Assembly: GCF_039530225.1 (NCBI RefSeq)
Contig: NZ_BAAAOH010000001.1
Coordinates: 2,294,001-2,358,000 of the forward strand
Direction: 5' to 3'
Source of the DNA: Microbacterium pumilum
GTDB lineage: Bacteria > Actinomycetota > Actinomycetes > Actinomycetales > Microbacteriaceae
Length of the DNA stretch: 64,000 nucleotides
The notes beneath the pieces are model-generated. The model saw nothing but the letters and a program-made list of their open reading frames with translations. It was not told the origin of the DNA and ran no database searches. Positions 53,260 to 61,773 of the stretch are shown here, piece after piece. The translations under genes and the position numbers were made by a program. Every line of letters begins with the position of its first letter. The first letter of the stretch is position 1.

Positions 53260-54717
53260 ATGGCTCTGGACGCACTGACGCGAACCCGCACCGAGACCGA
53301 TTCCCTGGGATCCTTGCAGATCCCGACGGAGGCCTACTGGGGCATCCACACGGCACGCGCTCTCGAGAACTTCCCGATCTCCAAGCGGCCGATCTCGGTC
53401 TACCGAGACCTCGTATGCGGGCTGGCCATGGTCAAGCAGGCCTCCGCGCGTGCCAACCGCGAGATCGGCGCGCTGACGCCCGAGAAGGCCGACCTGATCG
53501 ACCGGGCCTCGCAGCTGGTGATCGACGGCCAGTATCACGACCAGTTCGTCGTCGGGGTCATCCAGGGTGGTGCGGGCACCTCGACCAACATGAACGCGAA
53601 CGAGGTCATCACCAACATCGCGCTCGAACTGGCGGGGCGCGAGAAGGGCGACTACGCGTTCCTGTCGCCGATCGATGACACGAACCGCAGTCAGTCGACG
53701 AACGACGTGTATCCCACCGCGATCAAGGTCGGGCTCAGTCTCGACCTGCTCACGCTGCTCGAAGAGCTCGACCTCCTGCGCCGCGCATTCCTCGACAAGG
53801 CCGTCGAGTTCCACGACATCCTCAAGGTGGGCCGTACGCAGCTGCAGGATGCCGTTCCGATGACCCTCGGACAGGAGTTCCACGGGTTCGCCACGACGCT
53901 CGGGCAGGACCACAAGCGCCTCAAAGAGAACGCCTACCTCCTGTACGAGATCAACATGGGGGCGACGGCGATCGGCACGGGCATCACGACGCACCCCGAC
54001 TACGGTGCCGCCGTGCTGCGGCACCTGCGCGAGATCACCGGGCTCGACCTCGAGACGGCGACCGACCTCGTGGAGTCCACGAGCGACACCGGCGCCTTCA
54101 TGTCGTTCTCGGCGTCGCTCAAGCGCAACGCCATCAAGCTGTCGAAGATCTGCAACGATCTGCGGCTGCTGTCTTCCGGACCCCAGGCCGGCTTCGGCGA
54201 GATCAACCTCCCGCCGCGTCAGGCGGGTTCGAGCATCATGCCGGGCAAGGTCAATCCCGTCATCCCGGAGGTCGTCAATCAGGTCGCGTTCGCCGTCGCA
54301 GGAGCCGATCTGACGGTGACGATGGCTGTCGAGGGCGGCCAGCTGCAACTCAATGCGTTCGAGCCGGTGATCGCCCACTCCATCTTCCAGTCGATCACCT
54401 GGATGCGCCGCGGAATGCACACCCTCCGCGTCAACTGCATCGAAGGGATCACCGCCAACCGCGAGCGGCTCGGTGCGATGGTCGGCTCGTCGGTCGGGGT
54501 CATCACGGCGCTCACCCCGTTCATCGGCTATGCCGCGTCGACGGCCCTCGCCAAGGCCGCGCTGCTCACGGGGCGCAACGTCGCCGACCTGGTCGTCGAA
54601 GCGGGCCTGATGTCGGCTGAGGATGTCGCGAAGCAGCTTTCGCCCGCGCGACTGTCGGGACTCGAGGCTGTCACGGCCGCGATCCCGATCGTGCAGGCCG
54701 CCGAAGACGTCGTCTAG
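53260..54717 (+). CDS. aspA: Aspartate ammonia-lyase
   Basis: 485 residues. It interconverts aspartate with fumarate and ammonia. The fumarase/aspartase signature GSSIMPGKVNPVIPE (about 325-340), the N-terminal ETDSLGSLQIPTEAYWGIHTARALENFPIS and STNDVYPTAIK (about 146-156) are all present; the GSSIMPGKVN loop covers the active-site Ser. The name aspartase rather than fumarase rests on the YWGIHTARALENFPIS region, which matches AspA better than FumC. Monocistronic. Confidence 0.93.
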   Translation: MALDALTRTRTETDSLGSLQIPTEAYWGIHTARALENFPISKRPISVYRDLVCGLAMVKQASARANREIGALTPEKADLIDRASQLVIDGQYHDQFVVGVIQGGAGTSTNMNANEVITNIALELAGREKGDYAFLSPIDDTNRSQSTNDVYPTAIKVGLSLDLLTLLEELDLLRRAFLDKAVEFHDILKVGRTQLQDAVPMTLGQEFHGFATTLGQDHKRLKENAYLLYEINMGATAIGTGITTHPDYGAAVLRHLREITGLDLETATDLVESTSDTGAFMSFSASLKRNAIKLSKICNDLRLLSSGPQAGFGEINLPPRQAGSSIMPGKVNPVIPEVVNQVAFAVAGADLTVTMAVEGGQLQLNAFEPVIAHSIFQSITWMRRGMHTLRVNCIEGITANRERLGAMVGSSVGVITALTPFIGYAASTALAKAALLTGRNVADLVVEAGLMSAEDVAKQLSPARLSGLEAVTAAIPIVQAAEDVV

Positions 54718-54805
54718 GCACGCACCGCGGGGCTCGCCGCGAGGGGTCTATCCAGACTCCCGACCTGACGCTACGTTCGTGCATACCTACGTGAGAGGAA
54801 ACGCC

Positions 54806-55282
54806 GTGACCGATCCGCAGAACCCCGCAGAACGCACACCGCCCCCCGCGGTGCAGCCGACACCCCCGGCCTATCCGCCGCAGACCACCACACCGCCGGT
54901 GTACGGGCAGCAGCCGTACCCGGCAGCCCCGCCGCCCGCATACGGTGCGCCGCCGGCGACGCCGACCATCCCGGGCCGTACGCTCGGCATTGTCGCATTC
55001 GTGCTCTCGTTCTTCACTGGGCTGATCGCCCTGATCCTCGGCATCGTCGCCCTCGTCCAGAGCAGGAAAGCGGGCCAGAAGAACGGCTGGGCGGTCGCCG
55101 CGATCATCATCAGTTCGGTCTTCATGGTCATCGGGATCATCGTCGGCATCATCGTGATCATCGCGCTCACGGCCGCCGGGACCTTCGCGAGCGAGGCTCT
55201 CGCGGCCTGCCAGGCGGTCGACTTCACCGGCACGGTGACCGTCCAGGGTGTCACGGTGGACTGCTCCAGCCTGAACCGCTGA
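54806..55282 (+). CDS. DUF4190 domain membrane protein with Pro-rich N-terminus
   Basis: 158 residues. A Pro-Tyr-Gln-rich cytoplasmic start (about 1-60), then two membrane segments with the DUF4190 pattern GIVAFVLSFFTGLIALILGIVALVQSRK and AVAAIIISSVFMVIGIIVGIIVIIA, and a short external tail with two cysteines. Function unknown. The GTG at 54806 is preferred; another GTG 15 bases earlier is possible. Confidence 0.82.
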   Translation: MTDPQNPAERTPPPAVQPTPPAYPPQTTTPPVYGQQPYPAAPPPAYGAPPATPTIPGRTLGIVAFVLSFFTGLIALILGIVALVQSRKAGQKNGWAVAAIIISSVFMVIGIIVGIIVIIALTAAGTFASEALAACQAVDFTGTVTVQGVTVDCSSLNR

Positions 55283-55336
55283 CGGCGGCTGACGCCGGCT
55301 CGCGCCACCGCGCGCGCCGGCGTTTCGGGTACCGAC

Positions 55337-56200
55337 TCAGTCGAGGATTCGGCAGTGCGTGGTGAGTGCGCCGATGCCGTCGATGCCCACTGTCACAGTC
55401 GACCGATCACGCAGGAACACCTGCGGGTCGCGCGAATAGCCGGCGCCGCCCGGGCTGCCGGTCGAGATCAGCGTGCCCGGTAGCAGCGTGACGGACTTCG
55501 ACAGGTGCGAGATGAGGAGTGCCACGGAACGGACCATCTGTGATGTCGAGGCATCCTGCAGCGTCTTGCCATCGAGGATCGTCCAGATGTGCAGAGCCTG
55601 CGGGTCTGGCACCTCGTCGGCGGTGACGACGAACGGTCCCGTCGGCGTGAATCCGTCGAAGGACTTGCAGCGTGACCACTGCGCCTCCGAGTACTGGATG
55701 TCGCGCGCGGTGATGTCGTTCACCACGGTGTAGCCCCACACGTGGTCGAGGGCTTCATCCGGCCCGACATCCCTCGCCGGTCTCCCGATGATCACGCCCA
55801 GCTCGGCCTCGTAGTCGATGGATTCGCTGAGGGATCGCGGCCACGACGTCGTGGCGTCATGGCCCGACAGCGAATTCGGCCAGAGGGCGAAGACCGTGGG
55901 AGTGGAGTCGGTCTTGAGACCCAATTCGCTCGAGTGCGCGGAGTAGTTCAGACCGATCGCGAGGATGACGGGAGGCGTGAGCAGTGCGGACGCGAACTGC
56001 AGACCCTCGATCGGATGCCGCGCCGCGCCTCGAGCCGTCTCTCGCACTCGGTCGAGCATTTCATCGCCGCCTGCGATCAGGTCTTCGAGCACCCGCGGGG
56101 CTCCCTCGAAGAGGTCCTCCACGACGACGATCTCGTCGCCTTCGACGACCACGAGCCGTGCGGCGGCCGACCCCGAGGGGATCACGTGGGCGAAGCGCAT
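55337..56200 (-). CDS. Fumarylacetoacetate hydrolase family protein
   Basis: 287 residues. C-terminal FAH fold from about residue 80: AIGLNYSAHSSELG, then DYEAELGVIIGRPARDV with the metal-binding acids, GYTVVNDITARDIQ, SFDGFTPTGPFV and TLLPGTLISTGSPGG. Such enzymes hydrolyse acylpyruvates or 2-keto-3-deoxy sugars, or decarboxylate oxaloacetate; the substrate is not evident and there is no catabolic operon next to it. Leaderless start with a TAGTTT box. Confidence 0.92.
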   Translation of the reverse strand: MRFAHVIPSGSAAARLVVVEGDEIVVVEDLFEGAPRVLEDLIAGGDEMLDRVRETARGAARHPIEGLQFASALLTPPVILAIGLNYSAHSSELGLKTDSTPTVFALWPNSLSGHDATTSWPRSLSESIDYEAELGVIIGRPARDVGPDEALDHVWGYTVVNDITARDIQYSEAQWSRCKSFDGFTPTGPFVVTADEVPDPQALHIWTILDGKTLQDASTSQMVRSVALLISHLSKSVTLLPGTLISTGSPGGAGYSRDPQVFLRDRSTVTVGIDGIGALTTHCRILD

Positions 56201-56206
56201 CCCCCC

Positions 56207-56212
56207 AAACTA
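56207..56212 (-). promoter_or_regulatory. -10 box of a leaderless promoter for the FAH-family gene
   Basis: TAGTTT on the minus strand, then six G residues, then the ATG at 56200. The G run could also act as a ribosome site. Confidence 0.5.
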
Positions 56213-56252
56213 CCTGGCATGGCGGATGCGTCGCTTGCGCGTGGCGCGGTCT

Positions 56253-56258
56253 TAGGCT
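56253..56258 (+). promoter_or_regulatory. -10 box of a leaderless promoter for the PrsW gene
   Basis: TAGGCT, six bases before the ATG at 56265. This spacing favours that ATG over a GTG at 56259. Confidence 0.6.
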
Positions 56259-56264
56259 GTGCGC

Positions 56265-57482
56265 ATGACGCATGACCCGGGCGCCCCCAAGTCGCGGCCC
56301 TCGCTCACTCCTCCCGCCTTCCCGTCGGCGCTGGCGCAGCCGCATGTGGGTCCGCCCGCCGTCATCCCCGCAGCGACGGCGTCTCCCGCGGCGCTGCCGG
56401 TGCAGCCGCGCGCCGGTCGCACCGCCCCGGTCTGGTGGATTGCGGTCCTCGTGATCCTCCTCACGGTCCTGGTCGGCTACTTCCTCAATGCGATCGGACC
56501 CGCTGCCTCTCTCATCGGGATGCTCGTCGCGCTGGTCCCGCTCGCGGCCGTACTGCTGGCCGTGCGGCTCGTCGACCGTTGGGAACCCGAGCCTCGCGGG
56601 CTGCTCGTCTTCGCGTTCGCCTGGGGAGCGGTCGCCGCCGTCGGCATCGCGCTGGGGGTCGACCTGCTGATCACGATGGCGTTCGGCCCCGCCGATTCGC
56701 CGGGGCGCGACGTGTTCGCGGCAGTCGTGCAGGCGCCCATCGTCGAGGAGGCGGCCAAGGGCATCGGGGTGTTCCTCATCTTCGCGACGGCCCGCCGCGC
56801 ATTCGACGGGCCGATCGACGGGATCGTGTACGGGGGACTGGTCGGTGCCGGATTCGCCTTCACCGAGAACATCCAGTACTTCGCGATCAGCTTCGTCGAG
56901 GGTGGGACGGCGGACCTCACGACCACGTTCTTCGTGCGCGGCATCCTGTCCCCGTTCGCGCACGTGATGTTCACGAGCGTCACGGGGTTCGCGCTGGGCA
57001 TCGCCGCGCGACGCGGGCTTCGCGGCGGGCGGGCCGTCGGACCCTGGGTGCTCGGCATGATCGGTGCGATCGCGCTCCACGCGTTCTGGAACGGGTCGGC
57101 GGTCTTCCTCGACTTCTTCGTGCTCTACATGACGGCTCAGGTGCCCCTCTTCGTGCTGTTCGTACTCGGGGTGATCGCGCTGCGTCGCGAAGAGGCGCGG
57201 CTCACCCGCCGACGTCTTGGCGACTACGCCGCGGCGGGATGGTTCACGCCGCAGGAGGTCGACATGCTCGCGACACCCGCAGGTCGGAAGGCCGCCCTGG
57301 CATGGGCGAAAACCCTTCGCGGCGATCGCACCCGACTCATGGAGCGCTTCATCCTCGATGCCACGGCCCTCGCTGCGACACGCCAGCGCGCGATCAGCGG
57401 CCGCGACGATCGAGCCGCCGATGACGAGCTCGTGCTCCTCACACGAACCGCCGGCGCCCGTGCCGCACTGTTCGCGCCTTAG
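56265..57482 (+). CDS. PrsW-family intramembrane metalloprotease
   Basis: 405 residues with about eight to nine membrane segments after a Pro-rich cytoplasmic start (about 1-45). Catalytic motifs of the family are present: VEEAAKGIGVF (about residues 165-175), GFAFTENIQYF (about 200-210), SPFAHVMFTSVTG (about 230-240) and ALHAFWNG (about 268-275), giving the glutamates and histidines for zinc. In Bacillus, PrsW cleaves an anti-sigma factor. Here the only visible ECF pair is far away (5.6-7.3 kb), so a link is speculative. Confidence 0.9.
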   Translation: MTHDPGAPKSRPSLTPPAFPSALAQPHVGPPAVIPAATASPAALPVQPRAGRTAPVWWIAVLVILLTVLVGYFLNAIGPAASLIGMLVALVPLAAVLLAVRLVDRWEPEPRGLLVFAFAWGAVAAVGIALGVDLLITMAFGPADSPGRDVFAAVVQAPIVEEAAKGIGVFLIFATARRAFDGPIDGIVYGGLVGAGFAFTENIQYFAISFVEGGTADLTTTFFVRGILSPFAHVMFTSVTGFALGIAARRGLRGGRAVGPWVLGMIGAIALHAFWNGSAVFLDFFVLYMTAQVPLFVLFVLGVIALRREEARLTRRRLGDYAAAGWFTPQEVDMLATPAGRKAALAWAKTLRGDRTRLMERFILDATALAATRQRAISGRDDRAADDELVLLTRTAGARAALFAP

Positions 57483-57677
57483 TTCTCGGGCTTGACACCA
57501 TCACGGGACGTCGGCATCCTGAAGGCAGGTCAACTCAGCGCTCGGTAGTCACGCAGGCATTGCCGCGGCACCGGGCGCTGAGTCCTTCTCGGGGCAGGAT
57601 CCTGCACGTCGGTACCACGCCACGCCCGGGCGCGCATCGCGTTGACCGGGGCGCTCCCCTCGGGTTGGATGGAGGTC

Positions 57678-58046
57678 ATGACTGACGACCGCACCAAGCC
57701 CGACATCGACGCACCTGAGGGTCCCGCACCCGACGAGCTGGTCATCCGCGACCTGATCGTCGGTGACGGCGACGAGGCGAAGCCCGGTGACACCGTGACC
57801 GTCCACTACCTCGGCGTGGAGTACGAGACCGGCGAGGAGTTCGACTCCTCATGGAACCGCGGTGAGAGCATCCAGTTCCCGCTGCGTGGGCTCATCCAGG
57901 GCTGGCAGGAAGGGATCCCCGGCATGCGGGTCGGCGGTCGCCGGGAGCTCGTGATCCCCCCCGAGCTCGCCTATGGCCCTCCCGGTGGACACTTCCTCGG
58001 CGGCAAGACGCTCATTTTCGTCATCGATCTCATCGACGTCGCGTAG
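57678..58046 (+). CDS. FKBP-type peptidyl-prolyl cis-trans isomerase
   Basis: 122 residues, cytosolic, one FKBP domain. GDTVTVHYLGVEYETGEEFDSSW, FPLRGLIQGWQEGIPGMRVGGRRELVIPPELAYG and a terminal LIFVIDLIDVA match all conserved strands. It speeds proline isomerisation. The ATG at 57678 gives the usual N-terminus; an ATG nine bases upstream, with more room for the ribosome site, is a real alternative. A long hairpin follows the stop. Confidence 0.93.
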   Translation: MTDDRTKPDIDAPEGPAPDELVIRDLIVGDGDEAKPGDTVTVHYLGVEYETGEEFDSSWNRGESIQFPLRGLIQGWQEGIPGMRVGGRRELVIPPELAYGPPGGHFLGGKTLIFVIDLIDVA

Positions 58047-58061
58047 GCGACTCACCCGCAC

Positions 58062-58109
58062 GAGGGGCGGATGTCGCCGGCGCACCGCACGCCGCGGCAT
58101 CCGCCCCTC
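58062..58109 (+). terminator. Intrinsic terminator after the FKBP gene
   Basis: 12-bp perfect stem GAGGGGCGGATG/CATCCGCCCCTC enclosing a GC-rich 24-base loop that may fold further; 15 bases after the stop. Confidence 0.75.
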
Positions 58110-58140
58110 ACGCTGTGCGCGGCACGATCTGCAAGCAATT

Positions 58141-58160
58141 ATCTATTCATGGGAATAGAT
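58141..58160. promoter_or_regulatory. Palindromic operator candidate before the YceI gene
   Basis: ATCTATTC, four bases, GAATAGAT, extended by partially matching CAAT and TTG flanks. It is AT-rich in an otherwise GC-rich gap, about 75 bases before the YceI start. The dyad size fits a MarR or TetR dimer; no regulator gene is next to it. Confidence 0.55.
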
Positions 58161-58232
58161 TGCGCCGCGCGTGTGCTTCACCGTGTACGAGCTTGTCGCA
58201 GACCGCGACGATAACCGACACGAAGGACCACC

Positions 58233-58793
58233 ATGACCGACACCATCATCGACGTTCCCGGCTACAAGACAGGCACCTGGGTGCTCGACCCCTCGCACAG
58301 CGAGGTGACCTTCAGCGTCCGCCACATGATGATCTCCAAGGTGCGCGGAACGTTCGGGATGAAGAGCGCGACCCTTGTCGCCCCCGCGAACCCGCTGGAT
58401 GCGAAGGTCGATGCGGCTGTCGACGTCACCTCGCTCGACACGAAGGACGACGGCCGCGACGCCCACCTCCGTTCGGCGGACTTCTTCGACGTCGAGAACT
58501 TCCCGACCATGGAGTTCGTCTCCAAGACCGCGCATGTTGCAGACGGCGAGTACTTCGTCGATGGCGACCTCACGATCAAGGGCGTCACCAAGCCGGTCTC
58601 GTTCGAGTTCGAGTTCGGCGGATTCGGCACCGACCCGTGGGGCAACTACAAGGCGGGCGCCACGGCGAAGTCCGTGATCAACCGTGAGGACTTCGGCCTC
58701 ACGTGGAACGCGGCCCTCGAGACCGGAGGGGTGCTCGTCGGCAAGGACGTCACCATCACCCTGGAACTGCAGCTCGTGCTGCAGCAGGACTAG
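58233..58793 (+). CDS. YceI-family lipid/isoprenoid-binding-like protein
   Basis: 186 residues, no signal peptide visible. The lipocalin-like YceI fold is shown by TWVLDPSHSEVTFSVRHMMISKVRGTF, HLRSADFFDVENFPTMEFVSKT and DLTIKGVTKPVSFEFEFGG. Family members bind polyisoprenoids or lipids. It ends in a 4-base overlap with the convergent exporter gene. It may be regulated through the dyad at 58141-58160. Confidence 0.92.
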   Translation: MTDTIIDVPGYKTGTWVLDPSHSEVTFSVRHMMISKVRGTFGMKSATLVAPANPLDAKVDAAVDVTSLDTKDDGRDAHLRSADFFDVENFPTMEFVSKTAHVADGEYFVDGDLTIKGVTKPVSFEFEFGGFGTDPWGNYKAGATAKSVINREDFGLTWNAALETGGVLVGKDVTITLELQLVLQQD

Positions 58794-59797
58794 TCATCGG
58801 ATGAAGGGGCGGGCGATGCGTCCGCCCCTTCGCTGTGCCCGCGGCGTCGCGGGGGCGTCAGCCGGTTCTGGGCGAGCAGGATGCCGAGGAAGACGACCAG
58901 CGCTCCGACCGGCTCGTTCCAGCTGATGTGCTCCCCGAGTATCACCACACCGAGCAGCACCCCCACGATCGGTGTGATGTACGTCACGGTGGACGCGCGG
59001 GTCGGCCCCCACGCGCGGACCGTCGTCTGGTTCCAGATGTAGGCCACCCCTGTGCCGAGGCAGCCGAGCAGCAGGACGCTGCCCACGATCCAGGGATCGA
59101 GCGTGACGGGCGACAGCGCGACGAAAGGGGTCAGCGCGAGCATGATCACCGCGGCGATGCCGATGTTGAGGAACGAGAAGACGAGCGCCGTCATGCCTGT
59201 GTGGGCGACGAACTTGCGCATGTACGCGAGGCTGAATCCGTAGCAGGCGGTCGCGCCGAGGATGGCGAACTGCGCGACGAGGCTCTGGCTCAGGTCGAGG
59301 CCCTGCCACGGCGCGATGATGACCACCACGCCGAGGATGCCGGCGAGGATGCCTGCGATCTGCAGAGCCTTCAGCCGCTCGACCCGGAACAGCAGTCCGG
59401 CCATCACGGCCGTCATGATCGGGGTCGTCGCGTTGTAGATGCTCGCGAGTCCGGACGTGACGTGCTGTTGCGCCCAGGAGAAGAGCAGGAAGGGCGCGAC
59501 GCAGAAAGACACCGCGAGGACCGTCATGTGGCCCCAGATCCGCAGGCTGCGGGGCAGCCGGTCGCGGCGCAGCGCGACGAACAGGCCGAGTGTCAGCCCG
59601 CCCAGGATCAGCCGCGACCACGCCACCTGGCCGGGGGAGATGCCATCGAGCGCGACCTTCATGAACAGGAAGCTCGACCCCCAGATGATGCCGGTGAGCA
59701 CGAACTGCACGGCGACCGAAGCGTTGGACAGACCGCCTGGGCCGGCGAGGTCGCCCGTGGCGCGGGCAGTCGCGGCGGTGGGGGTCTCGGTCGGCAC
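58790..59797 (-). CDS. DMT-superfamily (EamA) permease
   Basis: 335 residues with ten membrane segments in two EamA halves (about 25-165 and 175-320). The GSSFLFMKVALDGISPGQVAWSR opening and the second-half TYITPIVGVLLGVVILGEHISWNE are typical of drug/metabolite exporters. Substrate unknown. The GTG start is supported by TAGAGT exactly six bases upstream. Confidence 0.9.
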   Translation of the reverse strand: MPTETPTAATARATGDLAGPGGLSNASVAVQFVLTGIIWGSSFLFMKVALDGISPGQVAWSRLILGGLTLGLFVALRRDRLPRSLRIWGHMTVLAVSFCVAPFLLFSWAQQHVTSGLASIYNATTPIMTAVMAGLLFRVERLKALQIAGILAGILGVVVIIAPWQGLDLSQSLVAQFAILGATACYGFSLAYMRKFVAHTGMTALVFSFLNIGIAAVIMLALTPFVALSPVTLDPWIVGSVLLLGCLGTGVAYIWNQTTVRAWGPTRASTVTYITPIVGVLLGVVILGEHISWNEPVGALVVFLGILLAQNRLTPPRRRGHSEGADASPAPSSDD

Positions 59798-59803
59798 CCG
59801 TCG

Positions 59804-59809
59804 ACTCTA
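59804..59809 (-). promoter_or_regulatory. -10 box of a leaderless promoter for the DMT permease
   Basis: TAGAGT on the minus strand, six bases before the GTG at 59797. Confidence 0.55.
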
Positions 59810-59825
59810 TTGCGGGCATCCACCC

Positions 59826-59842
59826 CGAGGACTCGAACCCCG
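59826..59842 (-). other. tRNA T-arm-like fragment without a tRNA
   Basis: On the minus strand CGGGG-TTCGAGT-CCTCG reads as a T stem and T loop. The rest of a tRNA cannot be built: upstream lies the end of the MFS gene and a hairpin, and no acceptor 5' half is present. It may be a remnant or chance. Confidence 0.35.
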
Positions 59843-59855
59843 ATGCCCCGTCCGA

Positions 59856-59877
59856 AACCCGCCGAAGAGTGGCGGTT
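59856..59877 (-). terminator. Hairpin after the MFS gene
   Basis: AACCGCC paired with GGCGGGTT (one bulged base) on the minus strand, four bases after the stop of the MFS gene, with a TTTC after the stem. Confidence 0.6.
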
Positions 59878-59880
59878 CCG

Positions 59881-61191
59881 CTACGGCACCGGGTGCTCCG
59901 CGTCGTAGGCGCGGAACCGGGGGCTCGACCTCACGAGCAGGGACACGAGCCCGATGATCACGAACCCGCCGAGGAGAGGCGGGAACCACAGCGTCGTGAG
60001 GGTCGCGAGCACTCCCGCGTAGAGGGCGCCGAGCCGTGGGCCGCCCGTGACCACGACGATGAACACGCCCTGGAGGCGTCCGCGGATCGCATCGGGAACT
60101 GCGGCCTGCAGCATCGTGTTGCGGAAGATCGAGCTGACATTGTCAGCGGCGCCCGCGACGATCATCGTGATGACTGCGGCGACGATGAGCACGACGTTCG
60201 GGGTGTTCTCGTCGACGCCGACCGGGGCGAACCATCCGAGCGCCGCAGCGCCGAGCACGAGCCCGAATGCCGTCATCGCCCCGCCGTAGACGACGATCGC
60301 ACGCTCGATCCCCAGGCCCTGGCGGCGCACGCGACCGACAGGTCCCGAGAGCAGGCTCGACACGAACGCGCCTGCCGCGATCGATGCGGTCAGCAGGCCG
60401 GTCGTGATGGGTCCGCCGCCCAGCAGGATCGCGCCGATCGCGGGGAAGAGCGCGAGCGGCTGGCCGAACGTCATGGCGATGATGTCGAGGATGAACTGCA
60501 GGCGGATGTTCGACGCCCCCTTGAGGAAGCGCCATCCGTCCTTGAGGGATTCGAGCCCAGGACGGACGATCACGCCCTCGGGGCGGACGCTCGGCAGGGT
60601 CCAGAGCCCGACGAAGAGCGACAGCATGAGCACCACGTCGATCGTGTAGGTCCAGGCGTAGCCGGTGAACGCGACGAGCACGCCCGCGAGCGCCGGGCCC
60701 ACCATCACCATGATTCCGACGGTGATGCCGTTGAGAGCGGATGCCGCCGGCAGCAGATCGCTGGGGATCAGGCGCGGCACGATGGCGGCGCGGGTGGCGG
60801 ACACGACCGTGTTCGCCGCGGAGTTCACGATCGTGAGCGCGTAGAGCCATGCCACGGTCTCCCACTGTCCCCACGTGATCACCGCGAGGACGACCGTCGA
60901 CGCGAACGTGATGGTGGCGGCGATGAGGGCCACCATCCGTCGGTCGAAGGCATCCGCCAGCATCCCGCCGTAGAGTCCGGCGATGATCATCGGCACGAGT
61001 CCGGTGACCGCGATCATCGCGACGGCGAACGTCGATCCCGTCAGTGCGTACATCTGCAGCATCACCGCGACGATGGTGAGCTGACCGCCGAGGCCCGAGA
61101 GCGTCGAGCCGATCCAGAGGCGGGCGAAGGCCGGGCTCGCTGCGAACGGCCGTAGGTCGATGAAGTGATCGCGACGAAGCCGCTTGATCAC
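59881..61191 (-). CDS. MFS transporter, MFS_3/enterobactin-exporter-like
   Basis: 436 residues from the GTG at 61191, about eleven to twelve membrane segments. RLWIGSTLSGLGGQLTIVAVMLQMYALTGSTFAVA at the start and GLYGGMLADAFDRRMVAL (motif A) are typical of the EntS-like MFS_3 family. Substrate unknown. The start is ambiguous: a GTG at 61206 in the same frame would add five residues. The GTG at 61191 overlaps the stop of a short leaderless frame upstream, which would couple translation. Confidence 0.88.
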   Translation of the reverse strand: MIKRLRRDHFIDLRPFAASPAFARLWIGSTLSGLGGQLTIVAVMLQMYALTGSTFAVAMIAVTGLVPMIIAGLYGGMLADAFDRRMVALIAATITFASTVVLAVITWGQWETVAWLYALTIVNSAANTVVSATRAAIVPRLIPSDLLPAASALNGITVGIMVMVGPALAGVLVAFTGYAWTYTIDVVLMLSLFVGLWTLPSVRPEGVIVRPGLESLKDGWRFLKGASNIRLQFILDIIAMTFGQPLALFPAIGAILLGGGPITTGLLTASIAAGAFVSSLLSGPVGRVRRQGLGIERAIVVYGGAMTAFGLVLGAAALGWFAPVGVDENTPNVVLIVAAVITMIVAGAADNVSSIFRNTMLQAAVPDAIRGRLQGVFIVVVTGGPRLGALYAGVLATLTTLWFPPLLGGFVIIGLVSLLVRSSPRFRAYDAEHPVP

Positions 61192-61217
61192 GACACGATC
61201 CGGCACAGCTCGGGCAT
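61188..61217 (-). CDS. Possible nine-residue leader peptide upstream of the MFS gene
   Basis: ATG at 61217 follows TAGGCT by exactly six bases, as in the other leaderless genes here, and encodes MPELCRIVS before a TGA that overlaps the MFS GTG (GTGA). It could tune MFS translation. No peptide homology is possible at this length; it may be chance. Confidence 0.35.
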   Translation of the reverse strand: MPELCRIVS

Positions 61218-61223
61218 CCCTCG

Positions 61224-61229
61224 AGCCTA
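61224..61229 (-). promoter_or_regulatory. -10 box upstream of the leader peptide and MFS gene
   Basis: TAGGCT on the minus strand, six bases before the leader ATG. Confidence 0.5.
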
Positions 61230-61274
61230 GCCCGCGCGCCGAGCGGGCGATTCGTCGGGGTCGGTGCCGGCTGG

Positions 61275-61280
61275 TAGACT
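61275..61280 (+). promoter_or_regulatory. -10 box of the rpsO promoter
   Basis: TAGACT, about 92 bases before the rpsO ATG. The leader of about 85 bases is long enough for S15 autogenous control, but I see no obvious pseudoknot. Confidence 0.45.
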
Positions 61281-61371
61281 CTTCAGGTTGCCGTTCGATC
61301 GGCCGCGGATAAAGAGAGCTCACGCATCAGGCGTCGGGCGCCGCGCAATGACCAGAAAGGGGATCCCATCT

Positions 61372-61641
61372 ATGCCACTCGAATCCGAAGCCAAGAAGGC
61401 GATCATCGAAGAGTACGCGACGCACCCCGGTGACACCGGATCCCCCGAGGTGCAGGTCGCGATGCTGACGCAGCGCATCAAGGACCTCACAGAGCACCTG
61501 AAGGAGCACAAGCACGACCACCACTCGCGTCGTGGTCTGTTCCTGATGGTCGGTCAGCGCCGTCGTCTGCTCGGCTACCTCCAGGACATCGACATCGCGC
61601 GTTACCGCTCGCTGATCGAGCGTCTCGGACTCCGTCGCTAA
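61372..61641 (+). CDS. rpsO: 30S ribosomal protein S15
   Basis: 89 residues, the normal length. [42 protein letters not shown], then [21 protein letters not shown], match S15, which binds 16S rRNA helices 20-22. The ATG at 61372 is the family start with AGAAAGGGG upstream. Often followed by pnp in other bacteria; here a terminator and a repeat block follow instead. Confidence 0.97.
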   Translation: MPLESEAKKAIIEEYATHPGDTGSPEVQVAMLTQRIKDLTEHLKEHKHDHHSRRGLFLMVGQRRRLLGYLQDIDIARYRSLIERLGLRR

Positions 61642-61668
61642 CGCGACTCAGCGTTCAATCGTCTTCCC

Positions 61669-61699
61669 GAAAGGCCGTCCACGGTGTGGGCGGCCTTTC
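61669..61699 (+). terminator. Intrinsic terminator of rpsO
   Basis: GAAAGGCCGTCC paired with GGGCGGCCTTTC (12 bp, one G-T pair) around a 7-base loop, 28 bases after the stop. Confidence 0.85.
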
Positions 61700-61773
61700 G
61701 CTGTGCCCGGCGCGTATAGCCTCCCCGCCGAGGCCCCGCATCCCCGCTGAGACGCGGCGTTCCCGCCGAAACC

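Noticed and set aside
57483..57677. Small gene in the gap between prsW and the FKBP gene
   Set aside because: Open frames here have no ribosome site or conserved-looking motif; the gap most likely holds only the FKBP promoter.
59790..59880. tRNA gene on the minus strand
   Set aside because: Only a T-arm-like segment is present; D arm, anticodon arm and acceptor pairing cannot be made.
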